Source: Prevotella sp. (GTDB lineage: Bacteria; Bacteroidota; Bacteroidia; Bacteroidales; Bacteroidaceae). Taken from it: DNA of 64,000 nucleotides. This document shows, one piece after another, positions 49,673-59,384 of this stretch (position 1 is its first letter; every line of letters begins with the position of its first letter). The stretch lies in NCBI GenBank assembly GCA_022775105.1, contig JALFIX010000018.1, positions 1 through 64,000 of the forward strand, written 5' to 3'. Both the position numbers and the translations under genes were made by a program. The notes beneath the pieces are model-generated. The model made no database searches and was not told where the DNA came from. It was given only the letters and a program-made list of their open reading frames with translations.

Positions 49673-49938
49673 AAACACAGAGACACGGAGGTACAGAGTT
49701 TTTTTATTCTTTCAACACAAAGACACTAAGATACAAAGTTCTTTTTCCGCAGACGGAAGAAACAGAGAGCAGCAAAGCTGCTTACAAAGGCCACAAAGTC
49801 TTTTTCTCTAACACAGAGACACGGAGTCACAGAGTTTAATCTCTGTATCTTCATAAAACTTAAATAAAAAACTCTGTATCTCCGTGCCTCTGTGTTTAAT
49901 TCAAAAACTCTGTATCCCCGTGCCTCTGTGTTTCAATT
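49673..49938. repeat. Direct and inverted copies of 'aacacagagacacggag..acagagttttt'
   Basis: Direct copies near 49673 and 49810; inverted copies aaaaactctgtatc(t/c)ccgtgcctctgtgttt near 49868 and 49907. Confidence 0.85.
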
Positions 49939-51397
49939 AAACCATATCCCTGAATTTCACAACAGGTTGCTTGGCTGCCAACACGTCATCCACACGTCCG
50001 ATGGGCGTGTTGTGGGGCGCACTCTTCACTATGTCGGGATTGGTTCGCGCCTCCTCGGCAATCTGGCGCATCACGGCGATGAATCCGTCGATGGTGTCCT
50101 TGCTCTCGTTCTCGGTAGGCTCAATCATGAGTGACTCGTGGAAGAGCAGGGGGAAATAGATTGTGGGAGCGTGATAGCCATAGTCGAGCAGTCTCTTTGC
50201 AACGTCCATGGTGGTGACACCAGTAGATTTGTCGCGCAGACCGTCGAATACAAACTCGTGCTTACAGAGTCCCTCGATGGGCAGTAGATACTCGTCCTTG
50301 AGCGACTCTTTGATATAGTTGGCATTGAGAGTGGCGAGCGGACCCACCATCTTCATGTTCTCGCGACCGAGGGTGAGAATATATGTGAGGGCACGAAGTA
50401 GCACGCCGTAGTTGCCGTGATACGGGCCTACGGAGATACGGCCGCCGTCAGCTGAGGCAAAGTCGATAGCCTTGACATCGTCTATAGAACGGGCAGAAGA
50501 GGCATCGGGAAGGAACTGCTCCAATCCGGCACGCACACCTACAGGACCAGCACCAGGACCGCCACCGCCATGAGGAGTGGAGAATGTTTTGTGGAGGTTG
50601 ATGTGCATCACGTCGAATCCCATATCTCCCGGACGGCAAGCACCGAGCATCGGGTTGAGGTTGGCTCCATCATAATACATCAGTCCGCCACACTCATGCA
50701 CGAGCTTGGCAATCTCAGGAATGTCCTGTTCAAACATGCCGAGAGTGTTGGGGTTGGTCATCATCATTGCAGCCACGGTGTCGTCGAGGATGCCGCGAAG
50801 GTCGTTGACATCCACGAAACCCTGTGCAGTGCTCTTCACCTCAACAACCTCAAGTCCGCAAACGGCAGCCGAAGCAGGATTGGTGCCGTGGGCAGAGTCG
50901 GGAATAATCACCTTGGTTCGCTTTGAGTCACCACGGCTCTCGTGATAAGCACGGATAATCATCAGACCGGTAAGCTCGCCATGCGCTCCCGCAAATGGAT
51001 TGAGAGTGAAACGGCTCAATCCTGCAATGGCAGAGAGATGCTTCTGTAGCTGCTCGCATACGTCGAGGGCTCCCTCAACAGTGGCAGCGGGTTGCAGGGG
51101 ATGAAGCCCTGTGAACTCAGGCATATTAGCCACCTCCTCGTTGATGACAGGATTGTATTTCATAGTGCAGCTGCCCAACGGATAGAAACCGTTGTTCACG
51201 CCGAAATTGTTCTCGCTGTGGTTGGTATAGTGGCGCACCACGGTCATCTCGTCACATTCGGGCAGAGCAGCGTCCTCATTGCGGCATATAGAAGCTGGGA
51301 TGTCATATTCGCCAAAACGGTTCTTCGGAAGAGAATAGCCACGACGGCCTTCCTTGGAAAGTTCAAATATCAGATTACCATATAATTTGTTGTTCAT
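49937..51397 (-). CDS. gcvPB: glycine dehydrogenase (decarboxylating) subunit 2
   Basis: INLHKTFSTPHGGGGPGAGPVGVR PLP-lysine motif. Confidence 0.95.
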   Translation of the reverse strand: MNNKLYGNLIFELSKEGRRGYSLPKNRFGEYDIPASICRNEDAALPECDEMTVVRHYTNHSENNFGVNNGFYPLGSCTMKYNPVINEEVANMPEFTGLHPLQPAATVEGALDVCEQLQKHLSAIAGLSRFTLNPFAGAHGELTGLMIIRAYHESRGDSKRTKVIIPDSAHGTNPASAAVCGLEVVEVKSTAQGFVDVNDLRGILDDTVAAMMMTNPNTLGMFEQDIPEIAKLVHECGGLMYYDGANLNPMLGACRPGDMGFDVMHINLHKTFSTPHGGGGPGAGPVGVRAGLEQFLPDASSARSIDDVKAIDFASADGGRISVGPYHGNYGVLLRALTYILTLGRENMKMVGPLATLNANYIKESLKDEYLLPIEGLCKHEFVFDGLRDKSTGVTTMDVAKRLLDYGYHAPTIYFPLLFHESLMIEPTENESKDTIDGFIAVMRQIAEEARTNPDIVKSAPHNTPIGRVDDVLAAKQPVVKFRDMV

Positions 51398-51409
51398 AGT
51401 CGTAGCGGA

Positions 51410-52723
51410 TTAAATTAAACTAACCAGTTTGTCAATCTCTTCCTTGGTACGTTTCTCAGTGACGGCAAACATGATAGTGTCGTCAGCCACCTTGATGCCA
51501 CCGAAGATACCATTGTCGATGAACTTTTGCTGCAAGGCATCCACATCACCACTATAGCGCACGCAGAACTCATTGAAGAAAGGTGCGTGGAAAGCCATCT
51601 CAAACTTGCCCGTAGCCACAAGTCTCTCGGCGAGATAATGCGCACCGGCATACGACAGGCGGGCAGCCTCCTTGAGTCCTTCCTTGCCCATCAGCGACAT
51701 ATAGATGGTGACGAAGAGAGCCATCAGACTCTCGTTGGAGCAGATGTTCGACGTGGCTTTCTGGCGACGGATATGCTGCTCGCGGGCCTGCAGGGTGAGC
51801 ACGAAGGCACGCTGTCCGCGATTGTCCTTGGTCATGCCTACGATACGTCCGGGCAACTTGCGGATGAGCTTCTCGGTGCAGCACATATAGCCCACCGACG
51901 GTCCACCGAAGGTCATCGGAATACCAAGGCTCTGTCCGTCGCCCACGGCAACGTCAGCGCCCCACTCACCGGGAGTCTTCAGCACGGCAAGGTCGGCAGC
52001 CACACTGTTGATAACGAAGAGGGCCTTGTTGGCATGAGCCTCGTCGGCCATGCCTGTGAAGTCCTCCACATTACCATAATAATTAGGCTGCTGCACAATC
52101 ATTCCCGCAACGCCGCCCTGGGCTATCTTGGCAGAGTAGTCGGCGCGGTCGGTGACACCATCCTTTGCCTTCACCATCTCTATCTCCACACCATGGAAAT
52201 GGGCGTAGGTATTCACCACCTCCACAATCTTCGGGTCGATAGTCTCCGAGAGGAGCACCTTGTTGGCCTTCTTGGCTGCGGCGATGCACATGAGCATTGC
52301 CTCAGCAGTGGCTGTGGAACCGTCGTACATCGAGGCATTGGAGACATACATGCCCGTGAGTTCAGCCATCATCGACTGATACTCGAAGATATAATGGAGT
52401 GTGCCCTGTGAGATCTCCGCCTGATAGGGAGTATAGGATGTAAGAAACTCCGAACGCTCCACGATGCTCGGGATGACGGATGGAGTGTAGTGGTCGTAAG
52501 TGCCGGCACCTGCGAAACAGGTGAGCTGTGTGTTCTTCTCGCCCAATGCCTTGAACCACTGGCGTATTTCCAGTTCGCTCTTAGCCTCGGGCAGGTCATA
52601 GTCGCCCTTGAACCGTATGCTCTCGGGCACCTCGGCATAAAGACCGTCCAATGAAGAGACGCCTGCCTTTGCCAGCATCTCCCTAAGGTCTTCTTCCGTA
52701 TGTGGGAAAAACTTGTAAGTCAT
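51410..52723 (-). CDS. gcvPA: glycine dehydrogenase (decarboxylating) subunit 1
   Basis: FAGAGTYDHYTPSVI, YTPYQAEISQGTLH(Y)IFEYQS. Confidence 0.95.
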   Translation of the reverse strand: MTYKFFPHTEEDLREMLAKAGVSSLDGLYAEVPESIRFKGDYDLPEAKSELEIRQWFKALGEKNTQLTCFAGAGTYDHYTPSVIPSIVERSEFLTSYTPYQAEISQGTLHYIFEYQSMMAELTGMYVSNASMYDGSTATAEAMLMCIAAAKKANKVLLSETIDPKIVEVVNTYAHFHGVEIEMVKAKDGVTDRADYSAKIAQGGVAGMIVQQPNYYGNVEDFTGMADEAHANKALFVINSVAADLAVLKTPGEWGADVAVGDGQSLGIPMTFGGPSVGYMCCTEKLIRKLPGRIVGMTKDNRGQRAFVLTLQAREQHIRRQKATSNICSNESLMALFVTIYMSLMGKEGLKEAARLSYAGAHYLAERLVATGKFEMAFHAPFFNEFCVRYSGDVDALQQKFIDNGIFGGIKVADDTIMFAVTEKRTKEEIDKLVSLI

Positions 52724-52734
52724 AACTGTCTTGT

Positions 52735-53121
52735 TTACTCTTCGTTCTTGCAGTGCTCCTCGTATGCGGCTGCATCCATGAGGTTGTCAAGCTCTGAAGC
52801 GTCAGAGAGCTGCACCTTGATAATCCAGTTCTCGAAGGCATCCTGGTTGAGCAGTTCGGGAGCATCCTCAAGAGCCTCATTCACCTCAACTACAGTTCCG
52901 CTGACAGGAGAAATAAGGTCGCTGGCAGCCTTCACGCTCTCAACGGCACCGAAGTCCTCGCCAGCCTCTACCTCGTCGTCCACTTCGGGCATATCCACAT
53001 ACACCACATTACCCAAGGCGTGCTGTGCATAGTCGGTGATACCAACATAACCATACTCGCCTTCAACTCTCACATACTCGTGTGACTCAGAATAATAGAG
53101 TCCTTCAATAACTTTTGCCAT
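52735..53121 (-). CDS. gcvH: glycine cleavage system H protein
   Basis: GITDYAQHALGNVVYVDMPEV, lipoyl-lysine context FGAVESVKAASDLISPVSG. Confidence 0.97.
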   Translation of the reverse strand: MAKVIEGLYYSESHEYVRVEGEYGYVGITDYAQHALGNVVYVDMPEVDDEVEAGEDFGAVESVKAASDLISPVSGTVVEVNEALEDAPELLNQDAFENWIIKVQLSDASELDNLMDAAAYEEHCKNEE

Positions 53122-53141
53122 ATCTTTAATCTTTTAATATT

Positions 53142-53176
53142 TAATTCCTAATTCCTAATCCCTAATTCCTAATTTT
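53142..53176. repeat. 7-bp tandem repeat TAATTCC x~5
   Basis: ttaattcctaattcctaatccctaattcctaatttt between gcvT and gcvH. Confidence 0.8.
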
Positions 53177-54290
53177 TCTTATAGTGTTTCTCATAGAACT
53201 TCTTCTTCACCACCACTCCGGGGAAGGTCTTCTTGCGTATCTGCACCTCAAGCGGTGTGCCGAGCTTGTTGAACGGCACCTTCACGAGAGCCATGCACAC
53301 GCTCTTGTCGGTGGAAATAGTGTGATAACCGGTGGTCACCTCGCCCACAGGTTCGCCATCCTTCAATACGGTGTAGCCGTGGCGGGGGATGGCCTTGCCT
53401 TCAAGTTCTATGCCTACAAGTCGGCGCTCCACTCCGTTCTCTTTCTGATCCACGAGAGCCTCGCGACCGATGAACTCCGGCTTGTCGAGCTTGCAGAATA
53501 TGCTCAGGCCTGCCATCACGGGAGATATGTCGGCAGAGAGCTCGTCGCCGTAGAGCGGCAGTCCCACCTCAAAGCGCAGTGTGTCGCGGCAACCCAATCC
53601 GCAGGGTTTGCAGCGTCCGCTGGCGATGAGCTTGTCCCAGCACTCGCGGATGTAATCATGCGTGCCGTAGATTTCAAATCCGTCCTCACCCGTATATCCG
53701 GTGCGGCTCACGATGACGGTGCAAGCCTCGTCCGAGCAGCAGCAGTCGCCCTTGAGGCAGATGGTCTTGACGGTGTAGAATGTGAGTTCAGCGCACTTCA
53801 ATCCGAGCACCTCCTCTACCACCTTCTCAGAGTCGGGACCCTGCACGGCCAACTGTCCGTAGAAGTCGGAGCGGTTCTGTATGTCGATGTCGTAGCCCTT
53901 GGCGTGCTCGGTCATCCATGCCCAGTCCTTGTCGATGTTTGCGGCGTTGATGACGATGAAGAAGTCATTCTCGCCCATCTTATAGACGAGCAGGTCGTCC
54001 ACCGTTCCGCCGTTCTCGTAGCACATCATGCCATAGAGGATCTTGCCAGGCTCCATGCCGCGCACATCGTTGGTGAAGATATGATTGACGTAAGCCTCGG
54101 CATCGGGACCCTTGACTGTCACCTCGCCCATGTGGGACACGTCGAACACACCGCAGGCACCGCGCACAGCCTCGTGCTCGTCCTTGATGTCAGAATACTG
54201 GATAGGCATGTCGAAGCCGCCGAAGGGGCTTATCAAGGCTCCGAGAGCCACATGCTTGTCATAAAGACACGTTCTTTTATTTTCTTCCAT
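53169..54290 (-). CDS. gcvT: glycine cleavage system aminomethyltransferase T
   Basis: DVSHMGEVTVKGPDA, SRTGYTGEDGFEIY motifs. Confidence 0.96.
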   Translation of the reverse strand: MEENKRTCLYDKHVALGALISPFGGFDMPIQYSDIKDEHEAVRGACGVFDVSHMGEVTVKGPDAEAYVNHIFTNDVRGMEPGKILYGMMCYENGGTVDDLLVYKMGENDFFIVINAANIDKDWAWMTEHAKGYDIDIQNRSDFYGQLAVQGPDSEKVVEEVLGLKCAELTFYTVKTICLKGDCCCSDEACTVIVSRTGYTGEDGFEIYGTHDYIRECWDKLIASGRCKPCGLGCRDTLRFEVGLPLYGDELSADISPVMAGLSIFCKLDKPEFIGREALVDQKENGVERRLVGIELEGKAIPRHGYTVLKDGEPVGEVTTGYHTISTDKSVCMALVKVPFNKLGTPLEVQIRKKTFPGVVVKKKFYEKHYKKN

Positions 54291-54312
54291 AGTTTTTATT
54301 TTAAGTTTTTAA

Positions 54313-55311
54313 TTATAAATTCCCAAGCAACAACTCCACAAATTCCTGCTTCCTGAGATTGAGTATCGCCTCGTCGAGATTGTCGGGCAGTGCCTGCTGC
54401 AGGGCCTCGGCATCGAGCATTGTCCCGCGCAGGGGCTTGAGTATCATGGCATCCACGTCGCCCACTATGAAATAGTCGCCGAGCATAGCCACACTGCGTA
54501 TCTCGCCGTTCTTCAGCTCCAGGCGTATCTCGAAGTCGCCCACGTTGTCAATCCTGCCCTTGCGGGTGATGGTGTATTTGGGATTGTTGCCATAGATAAA
54601 CTCGTCGGTCAGGTATTCACGTTCGATTTCCTCAATGCCACGCACGTCATCCTCAGTGAGACGGATCTCGCCATCGCAGAGATTGTCGCGCACGAACTGC
54701 TTGAACTGCTCGATGTCCATCGTGGTGTAGTCCTTCAGCAGGGCAATGCGCTGCCTCACGCTCTCCACGCCCTTGCTCACGAGTTTCTCGTCGCTCGGGG
54801 TGATGGCTCCCACCATGTTCTCCATGTTGGTGTCGTATAGCATGGTGCCATGCACTATGCTTCGCCCTGAGCCGCGCTGTCCCCGCCGCGAGACATGATA
54901 GAAGGCATTGCCCGACACCTTGCGGTCGCCAATCATCACGTCGTTGCGCCCGCTGGCCTTGGCATCCACGCCCATCTTGCGCAGCACGAGCACCACCATA
55001 TTAATATATCTATTGAAAGTGAATCCCACTGCCTCGTCCTTGGTGATATACGAGAACATGATGTTGCTCATGTCGGCATACACGCATCCGCCTCCGCTCT
55101 TGCGGCGATATGTCTTGATGCCGCGCTGTCGGCAGAACGGTACGTTCACCTCATTTTCTATCAACTGGTTGCGACCGAAGATAACACTCGGTTCCACCTG
55201 CCACATAAAAAAGCTGTCCTGCTCGTCTATGTGGTATGCAACATATTCTTCCATGGCGAGGTAGAAAGACAGTCTTCTGGTCTTCTCCTCAGGCAGTGCG
55301 ATATACTTCAT
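54313..55311 (-). CDS. lplA: lipoate--protein ligase
   Basis: GRNQLIENEVN, RRKSGGGCVYAD, GRNDVMIGDRKVSGNAFY. Confidence 0.93.
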   Translation of the reverse strand: MKYIALPEEKTRRLSFYLAMEEYVAYHIDEQDSFFMWQVEPSVIFGRNQLIENEVNVPFCRQRGIKTYRRKSGGGCVYADMSNIMFSYITKDEAVGFTFNRYINMVVLVLRKMGVDAKASGRNDVMIGDRKVSGNAFYHVSRRGQRGSGRSIVHGTMLYDTNMENMVGAITPSDEKLVSKGVESVRQRIALLKDYTTMDIEQFKQFVRDNLCDGEIRLTEDDVRGIEEIEREYLTDEFIYGNNPKYTITRKGRIDNVGDFEIRLELKNGEIRSVAMLGDYFIVGDVDAMILKPLRGTMLDAEALQQALPDNLDEAILNLRKQEFVELLLGNL

Positions 55312-55425
55312 TCCAACATTCTTTGGTCTGTGTTTTATGAATTATGATGCAAATTTATAAAGAAAATATTTATCTACCAAATATTCTGAGGAAAAAGTTG
55401 CTAAATTAAGTGAATACACAAAAGA

Positions 55426-55480
55426 GAATAGCGAATAATCAGGCAATAGAAGTGATTTTGCCTGTAATTATTCGCTATTC
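55426..55480. repeat. Inverted repeat, likely bidirectional terminator
   Basis: GAATAGCGAATAATCAGGCAA ... TTGCCTGTAATTATTCGCTATTC. Confidence 0.7.
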
Positions 55481-55515
55481 GCTTGTATAAAAAGGGGGTG
55501 ACTGAAGTCACACGT

Positions 55516-56478
55516 TTAAACAAATGTTTCGAGGAACTTGACAGTGCCGCTCACCTTCACCGTGTCGGTGGTTGCAGGCAGAAGCACGGTCTCGCCTTCG
55601 CGGAATGAACAAGTAGTGCCACAGGAGATGAGGATCTCGCCCTCTCCCTTCAATGCTATGAGAATGACGAAGGAGTCGAGTTCAGAATAGTCGAGCGTCA
55701 TGGGCTCGGTGAGGTCATACACCGCAGTGGTGAACAATGGGCATGACACGAGCTGGGTTGCCTCGTTCTTGGCGGGAGTGTAGTCAGTGCGGTAGTCATC
55801 GAGCACGGTGTAGTCGATGGCCTCGGCAGCCTCGCGGGTGTGCAACTCACGGTAGTTGCCGTCCTTGTCCTTGCGCTTGTAGTCGTAGATACGGTATGTC
55901 ACGTCGCTCGTCTGCTGTATCTCGGCGATGAACGAACCGCTACAGATGGCGTGGATGCGCCCTGCGGGGATAAAGAAGCAGTCGCCGCTCTTGACCTTGT
56001 AGTTGCCGAGTGCGTCGCATATAGTGTCGTCCTCCACCATACGGGAGTATTCCCCGGGAGTGATTTTCTTCTTCAGTCCCACCTTCAGCGAGGCATCCTC
56101 GTCGGAATCCATCACATACCACATCTCGGTCTTTCCCATAGGCTTGCCCTGGCGATGAGCCGTCTCGTCGTCAGGATGCACCTGGATGGACAGGTCCTGG
56201 CGGGCGTCGATGAACTTGATGAGAAGCGGAAACCTGTCGCCGAACCTCCTGTAGTTGTCCTCGCCCACGAGTTTCTCCTTCATCTCAGCAAGCAGTTCGT
56301 TGAGCTTCCGCCCCTTGAACTCGCCTTCAGAGACAACCGATTCATTGCCGGGAACACCCGACACTTCCCAACTCTCACCCACATTGTCCAAGTCGGTCTG
56401 CAGGTGCTTGAATGTTACAATTTTGCTGCCGCCCCAAATAGTCTGCTTCAGCAGCGGCTCGAATTTTAATACTTCCAT
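55516..56478 (-). CDS. manA: type I mannose-6-phosphate isomerase-like
   Basis: LLIKFIDARQDLSIQVHPDDE, KTEMWYVMD, FIPAGRIHAI. Confidence 0.92.
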   Translation of the reverse strand: MEVLKFEPLLKQTIWGGSKIVTFKHLQTDLDNVGESWEVSGVPGNESVVSEGEFKGRKLNELLAEMKEKLVGEDNYRRFGDRFPLLIKFIDARQDLSIQVHPDDETAHRQGKPMGKTEMWYVMDSDEDASLKVGLKKKITPGEYSRMVEDDTICDALGNYKVKSGDCFFIPAGRIHAICSGSFIAEIQQTSDVTYRIYDYKRKDKDGNYRELHTREAAEAIDYTVLDDYRTDYTPAKNEATQLVSCPLFTTAVYDLTEPMTLDYSELDSFVILIALKGEGEILISCGTTCSFREGETVLLPATTDTVKVSGTVKFLETFV

Positions 56479-56524
56479 ACTAATATAACTACGTTTGGTA
56501 TCTGGTTTTTACTTAACTTCCCTA

Positions 56525-57982
56525 TCAATTATCCTTCCAAAACGCCGGGGTGAAGAGCAGGAGGACGGTCATTATCTCAAGACGGCCCATGAGCATCAGG
56601 AGCGAGGTGATCCACTTGACCACTTCGGGAAGCGTGTTCCACGACATCACCGGACCTATCTCGGTGCCAAGTGTGGGACCCACGTTGCTCACGCAGCTCA
56701 GCGCGATGGTTATGGCGTTTGTGTTGTCAACACCCACGGAAATCATTATCGTTGCCGAAACGACGCTCATCAGCACAAACACCGATAGAAACGACAGCAG
56801 CGACGGCAACTTGGACTGCGGCACGGTCTGACCGTTGATTTTCACAGGCAACACCGCATTGGGATGCAGTATGCGGCGGAACTCATTGCGGATGACCTTC
56901 AGGATCATGACTCCGCGTATGCACTTGAATCCGCCGCTCGTGCTGCCCGCACAGGCTCCGATGAACATGCAGCAGCCTAACACTACCCACGTGATGTGGG
57001 GCCACTGGCCGGCATCGTCGTTGAAGAGTCCTGTGGTGGTGATGAACGACACCACCTGGAAGAGCGCACTGCGGAACGCCTGCTCAAACTCATAGCCGCG
57101 GGTGGTGATGAGAAGCGACATAATCCACACCGTGGCAACAGTGACCACGCCGATATACAGGCGAAACTCGGAGTTGCGGCAGAGGTCGAGTATCTTGCCC
57201 TTGAACACCGACATATAGAGCATCATGAAGTTGATGCCCGAAAGAAACTGGAACAGTATGCCGAGGTATTCGATGAGCGGCGAATGGAAATGCAGAAGCG
57301 AGTCGTTGTGAGGGGCAAAACCGCCCGTGGCTGTGGTGGTCATCGAGTAGTTAATACAGTCAAACAACCCCATGCCTGCCGCCCAAAAAGACACGGCGCA
57401 AGCCACTGTCAGCACGAGATATATGCTCCAAATCCACTTGGCACTGGTGGAGAGACGGGGATGCAGCTTTGACTTGATGGGTCCTGTGGCCTCGGCGGCG
57501 AACACCTTCATGCTTCCGCCCACTATCGACGGAAGCACGGCGATGGTGAAGAACACTATTCCCAATCCGCCTATCCACTGGGTCATCGTGCGCCAGAAGA
57601 GTATGCCGTGGGGCAGGTGCTCCACATCGTCGAGGATGGACGCACCGGTGGTGGTGAATCCCGACATCGTCTCGAAATAGGCATTGGTGACATCGGGAAT
57701 GAAGCCGCCAATGAGGAAGGGGAACATGCCGAAGATACTGAACACCACCCATGCCGCGGTGACCACGAGATAAGCGTCGCGGCGCGACAGGTTGTTGTCG
57801 GAGTCACGTCCCACAAACCGCGCTATCAGTCCGCCCATCGTGGTGAGCAGCGTGGAGGCAAGAAACGAGAATGAGTCATCCTCGCCGTACCATATCGACA
57901 CGGCAAGGCATATCAAAAGGAAACCGGCCTCGATGAACAGCAACTGGCCAATGATGCGAAACAATAACCTGTAGTTAATCAT
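56525..57982 (-). CDS. trkH: Trk-type potassium uptake protein TrkH
   Basis: FETMSGFTTTGASIL, TQWIGGLGIVFF, GSTSGGFKCIR. Confidence 0.95.
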   Translation of the reverse strand: MINYRLLFRIIGQLLFIEAGFLLICLAVSIWYGEDDSFSFLASTLLTTMGGLIARFVGRDSDNNLSRRDAYLVVTAAWVVFSIFGMFPFLIGGFIPDVTNAYFETMSGFTTTGASILDDVEHLPHGILFWRTMTQWIGGLGIVFFTIAVLPSIVGGSMKVFAAEATGPIKSKLHPRLSTSAKWIWSIYLVLTVACAVSFWAAGMGLFDCINYSMTTTATGGFAPHNDSLLHFHSPLIEYLGILFQFLSGINFMMLYMSVFKGKILDLCRNSEFRLYIGVVTVATVWIMSLLITTRGYEFEQAFRSALFQVVSFITTTGLFNDDAGQWPHITWVVLGCCMFIGACAGSTSGGFKCIRGVMILKVIRNEFRRILHPNAVLPVKINGQTVPQSKLPSLLSFLSVFVLMSVVSATIMISVGVDNTNAITIALSCVSNVGPTLGTEIGPVMSWNTLPEVVKWITSLLMLMGRLEIMTVLLLFTPAFWKDN

Positions 57983-58000
57983 AAAACAATATTTACTGAT

Positions 58001-59371
58001 TCACCCAAGAAAATCAAACAGATGGTGGGGTTTGAAGAACTTCTCCACCTTCTTCATGTCCTGCTCATGGCTGAACACCATCACCGAGTCGCCTGCCTGG
58101 ATGCGCGAGTTACCGTTGACGAGCATACCCTCGCCATTGCGCACCAGTCCGCCGATAGCCACCCCGAAGGGCAGTCCAAGGTCCTTCACCGCCTTCTTGG
58201 TCACGGGTGAACCCTCGGCGGCGGTGAACTCCGCCACGTCGCTGTCAACGAGCATCAATGAGCGCATGTTGCTCACGTCGGCATCGAGCATCATCTGGTA
58301 GATATGGCTTGCGGCGATGGTCTTCTTGTTGATGATAGTACCGATGTCCAGTCCCTCTGCCATACTCACATAGTCGAGGTTTTCCACCAAGGCTATGGTC
58401 TTTCTCACCCCTAACCTCTTGGCAGTGAGACAGGCGAGGATATTGGCCTCGGCATTGTCGGTGAGGGCCACGAAGGCCTGGGTGTTGCGTATGCCCTCCT
58501 CAACGAGCAGTCCCACGTCGCGTCCGTCACCGTGAATCACCATGCAGTCGGTGTCGCTCAGCAGGTAGTTGAGACGCTCGCAGCGTTTCTCGTCCATCTC
58601 GATGATTTTCACGTTCATGTAGTCGGGCACGGTGAGTGCGGTTCTCACGGTGGTCTTTCCTCCGCCCATGATAATCACGTTCTTCACGTCGGCATAGTGC
58701 TCCTTGCCCACTATTTTGCGTATGTATGGGATATATTCCTTGGCGGTCATGAAATAGGCGAAGTCTGCGTTGTGGAGTTCGTCGTTACCGCCGGGGATGA
58801 TGGTTTCTCCTCCTCGTTTTATAGCCACTATATGGTAGGGGTCGTCGGGACCGCAAAGCTGCTTTAGTGGCTGGTTGAGTATCTCGCAGGTATCTCGCAG
58901 CTTAATCCCGAGCATCACGAGTGCACCGTCGTGCAAGTCCCACCGCTGTCTCACCCAACTGAGTTTCAGACCGTTGATGATGTCGGCGGCTGCAAGCACT
59001 TCGGGATAGATGAGCGAGTCGATGCCCAACTTCTCGAAGAAAGGCTTGAGCTTAGGGTCGAGATACTCATAGTTGTCTATTCGCGCCACGGTCTTCTTTG
59101 CCCCTATGCCGTGGGCGATGATACATGCGTTCATGTTGCGGCTCTCGTCGGGCGTGACACCCACGAAGAGGTCGGCGTTCTTCACTCCCGCCGTCTCCAG
59201 GTCCTTGATGCTCGTGGGCGAGCCTTGCATGGTCATTATGTCATAGTCACTGTCCAGCCCCTCCAAGCGGCTGCCGTCCTCGTCCATCAGCGTACAGTCC
59301 TGATGTTCCTTCGACAGCAGTTTGGCAAGATGTGTGCCAACGGCTCCGGCTCCTCCAATAACGATCTTCAT
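58001..59371 (-). CDS. trkA: Trk system potassium transporter TrkA
   Basis: Two RCK modules (MKIVIGGAGAVGTHLAKLLS; NVIIMGGGKTTVRTAL). Confidence 0.95.
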   Translation of the reverse strand: MKIVIGGAGAVGTHLAKLLSKEHQDCTLMDEDGSRLEGLDSDYDIMTMQGSPTSIKDLETAGVKNADLFVGVTPDESRNMNACIIAHGIGAKKTVARIDNYEYLDPKLKPFFEKLGIDSLIYPEVLAAADIINGLKLSWVRQRWDLHDGALVMLGIKLRDTCEILNQPLKQLCGPDDPYHIVAIKRGGETIIPGGNDELHNADFAYFMTAKEYIPYIRKIVGKEHYADVKNVIIMGGGKTTVRTALTVPDYMNVKIIEMDEKRCERLNYLLSDTDCMVIHGDGRDVGLLVEEGIRNTQAFVALTDNAEANILACLTAKRLGVRKTIALVENLDYVSMAEGLDIGTIINKKTIAASHIYQMMLDADVSNMRSLMLVDSDVAEFTAAEGSPVTKKAVKDLGLPFGVAIGGLVRNGEGMLVNGNSRIQAGDSVMVFSHEQDMKKVEKFFKPHHLFDFLG

Positions 59372-59384
59372 TTCCTTTTACACC

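Noticed and set aside
51527-52411. 294-aa plus-strand ORF
   Set aside because: Antisense to gcvPA.
53184-54356. 390-aa plus-strand ORF
   Set aside because: Antisense to gcvT; His/Leu/Val-rich composition typical of a mirror frame.
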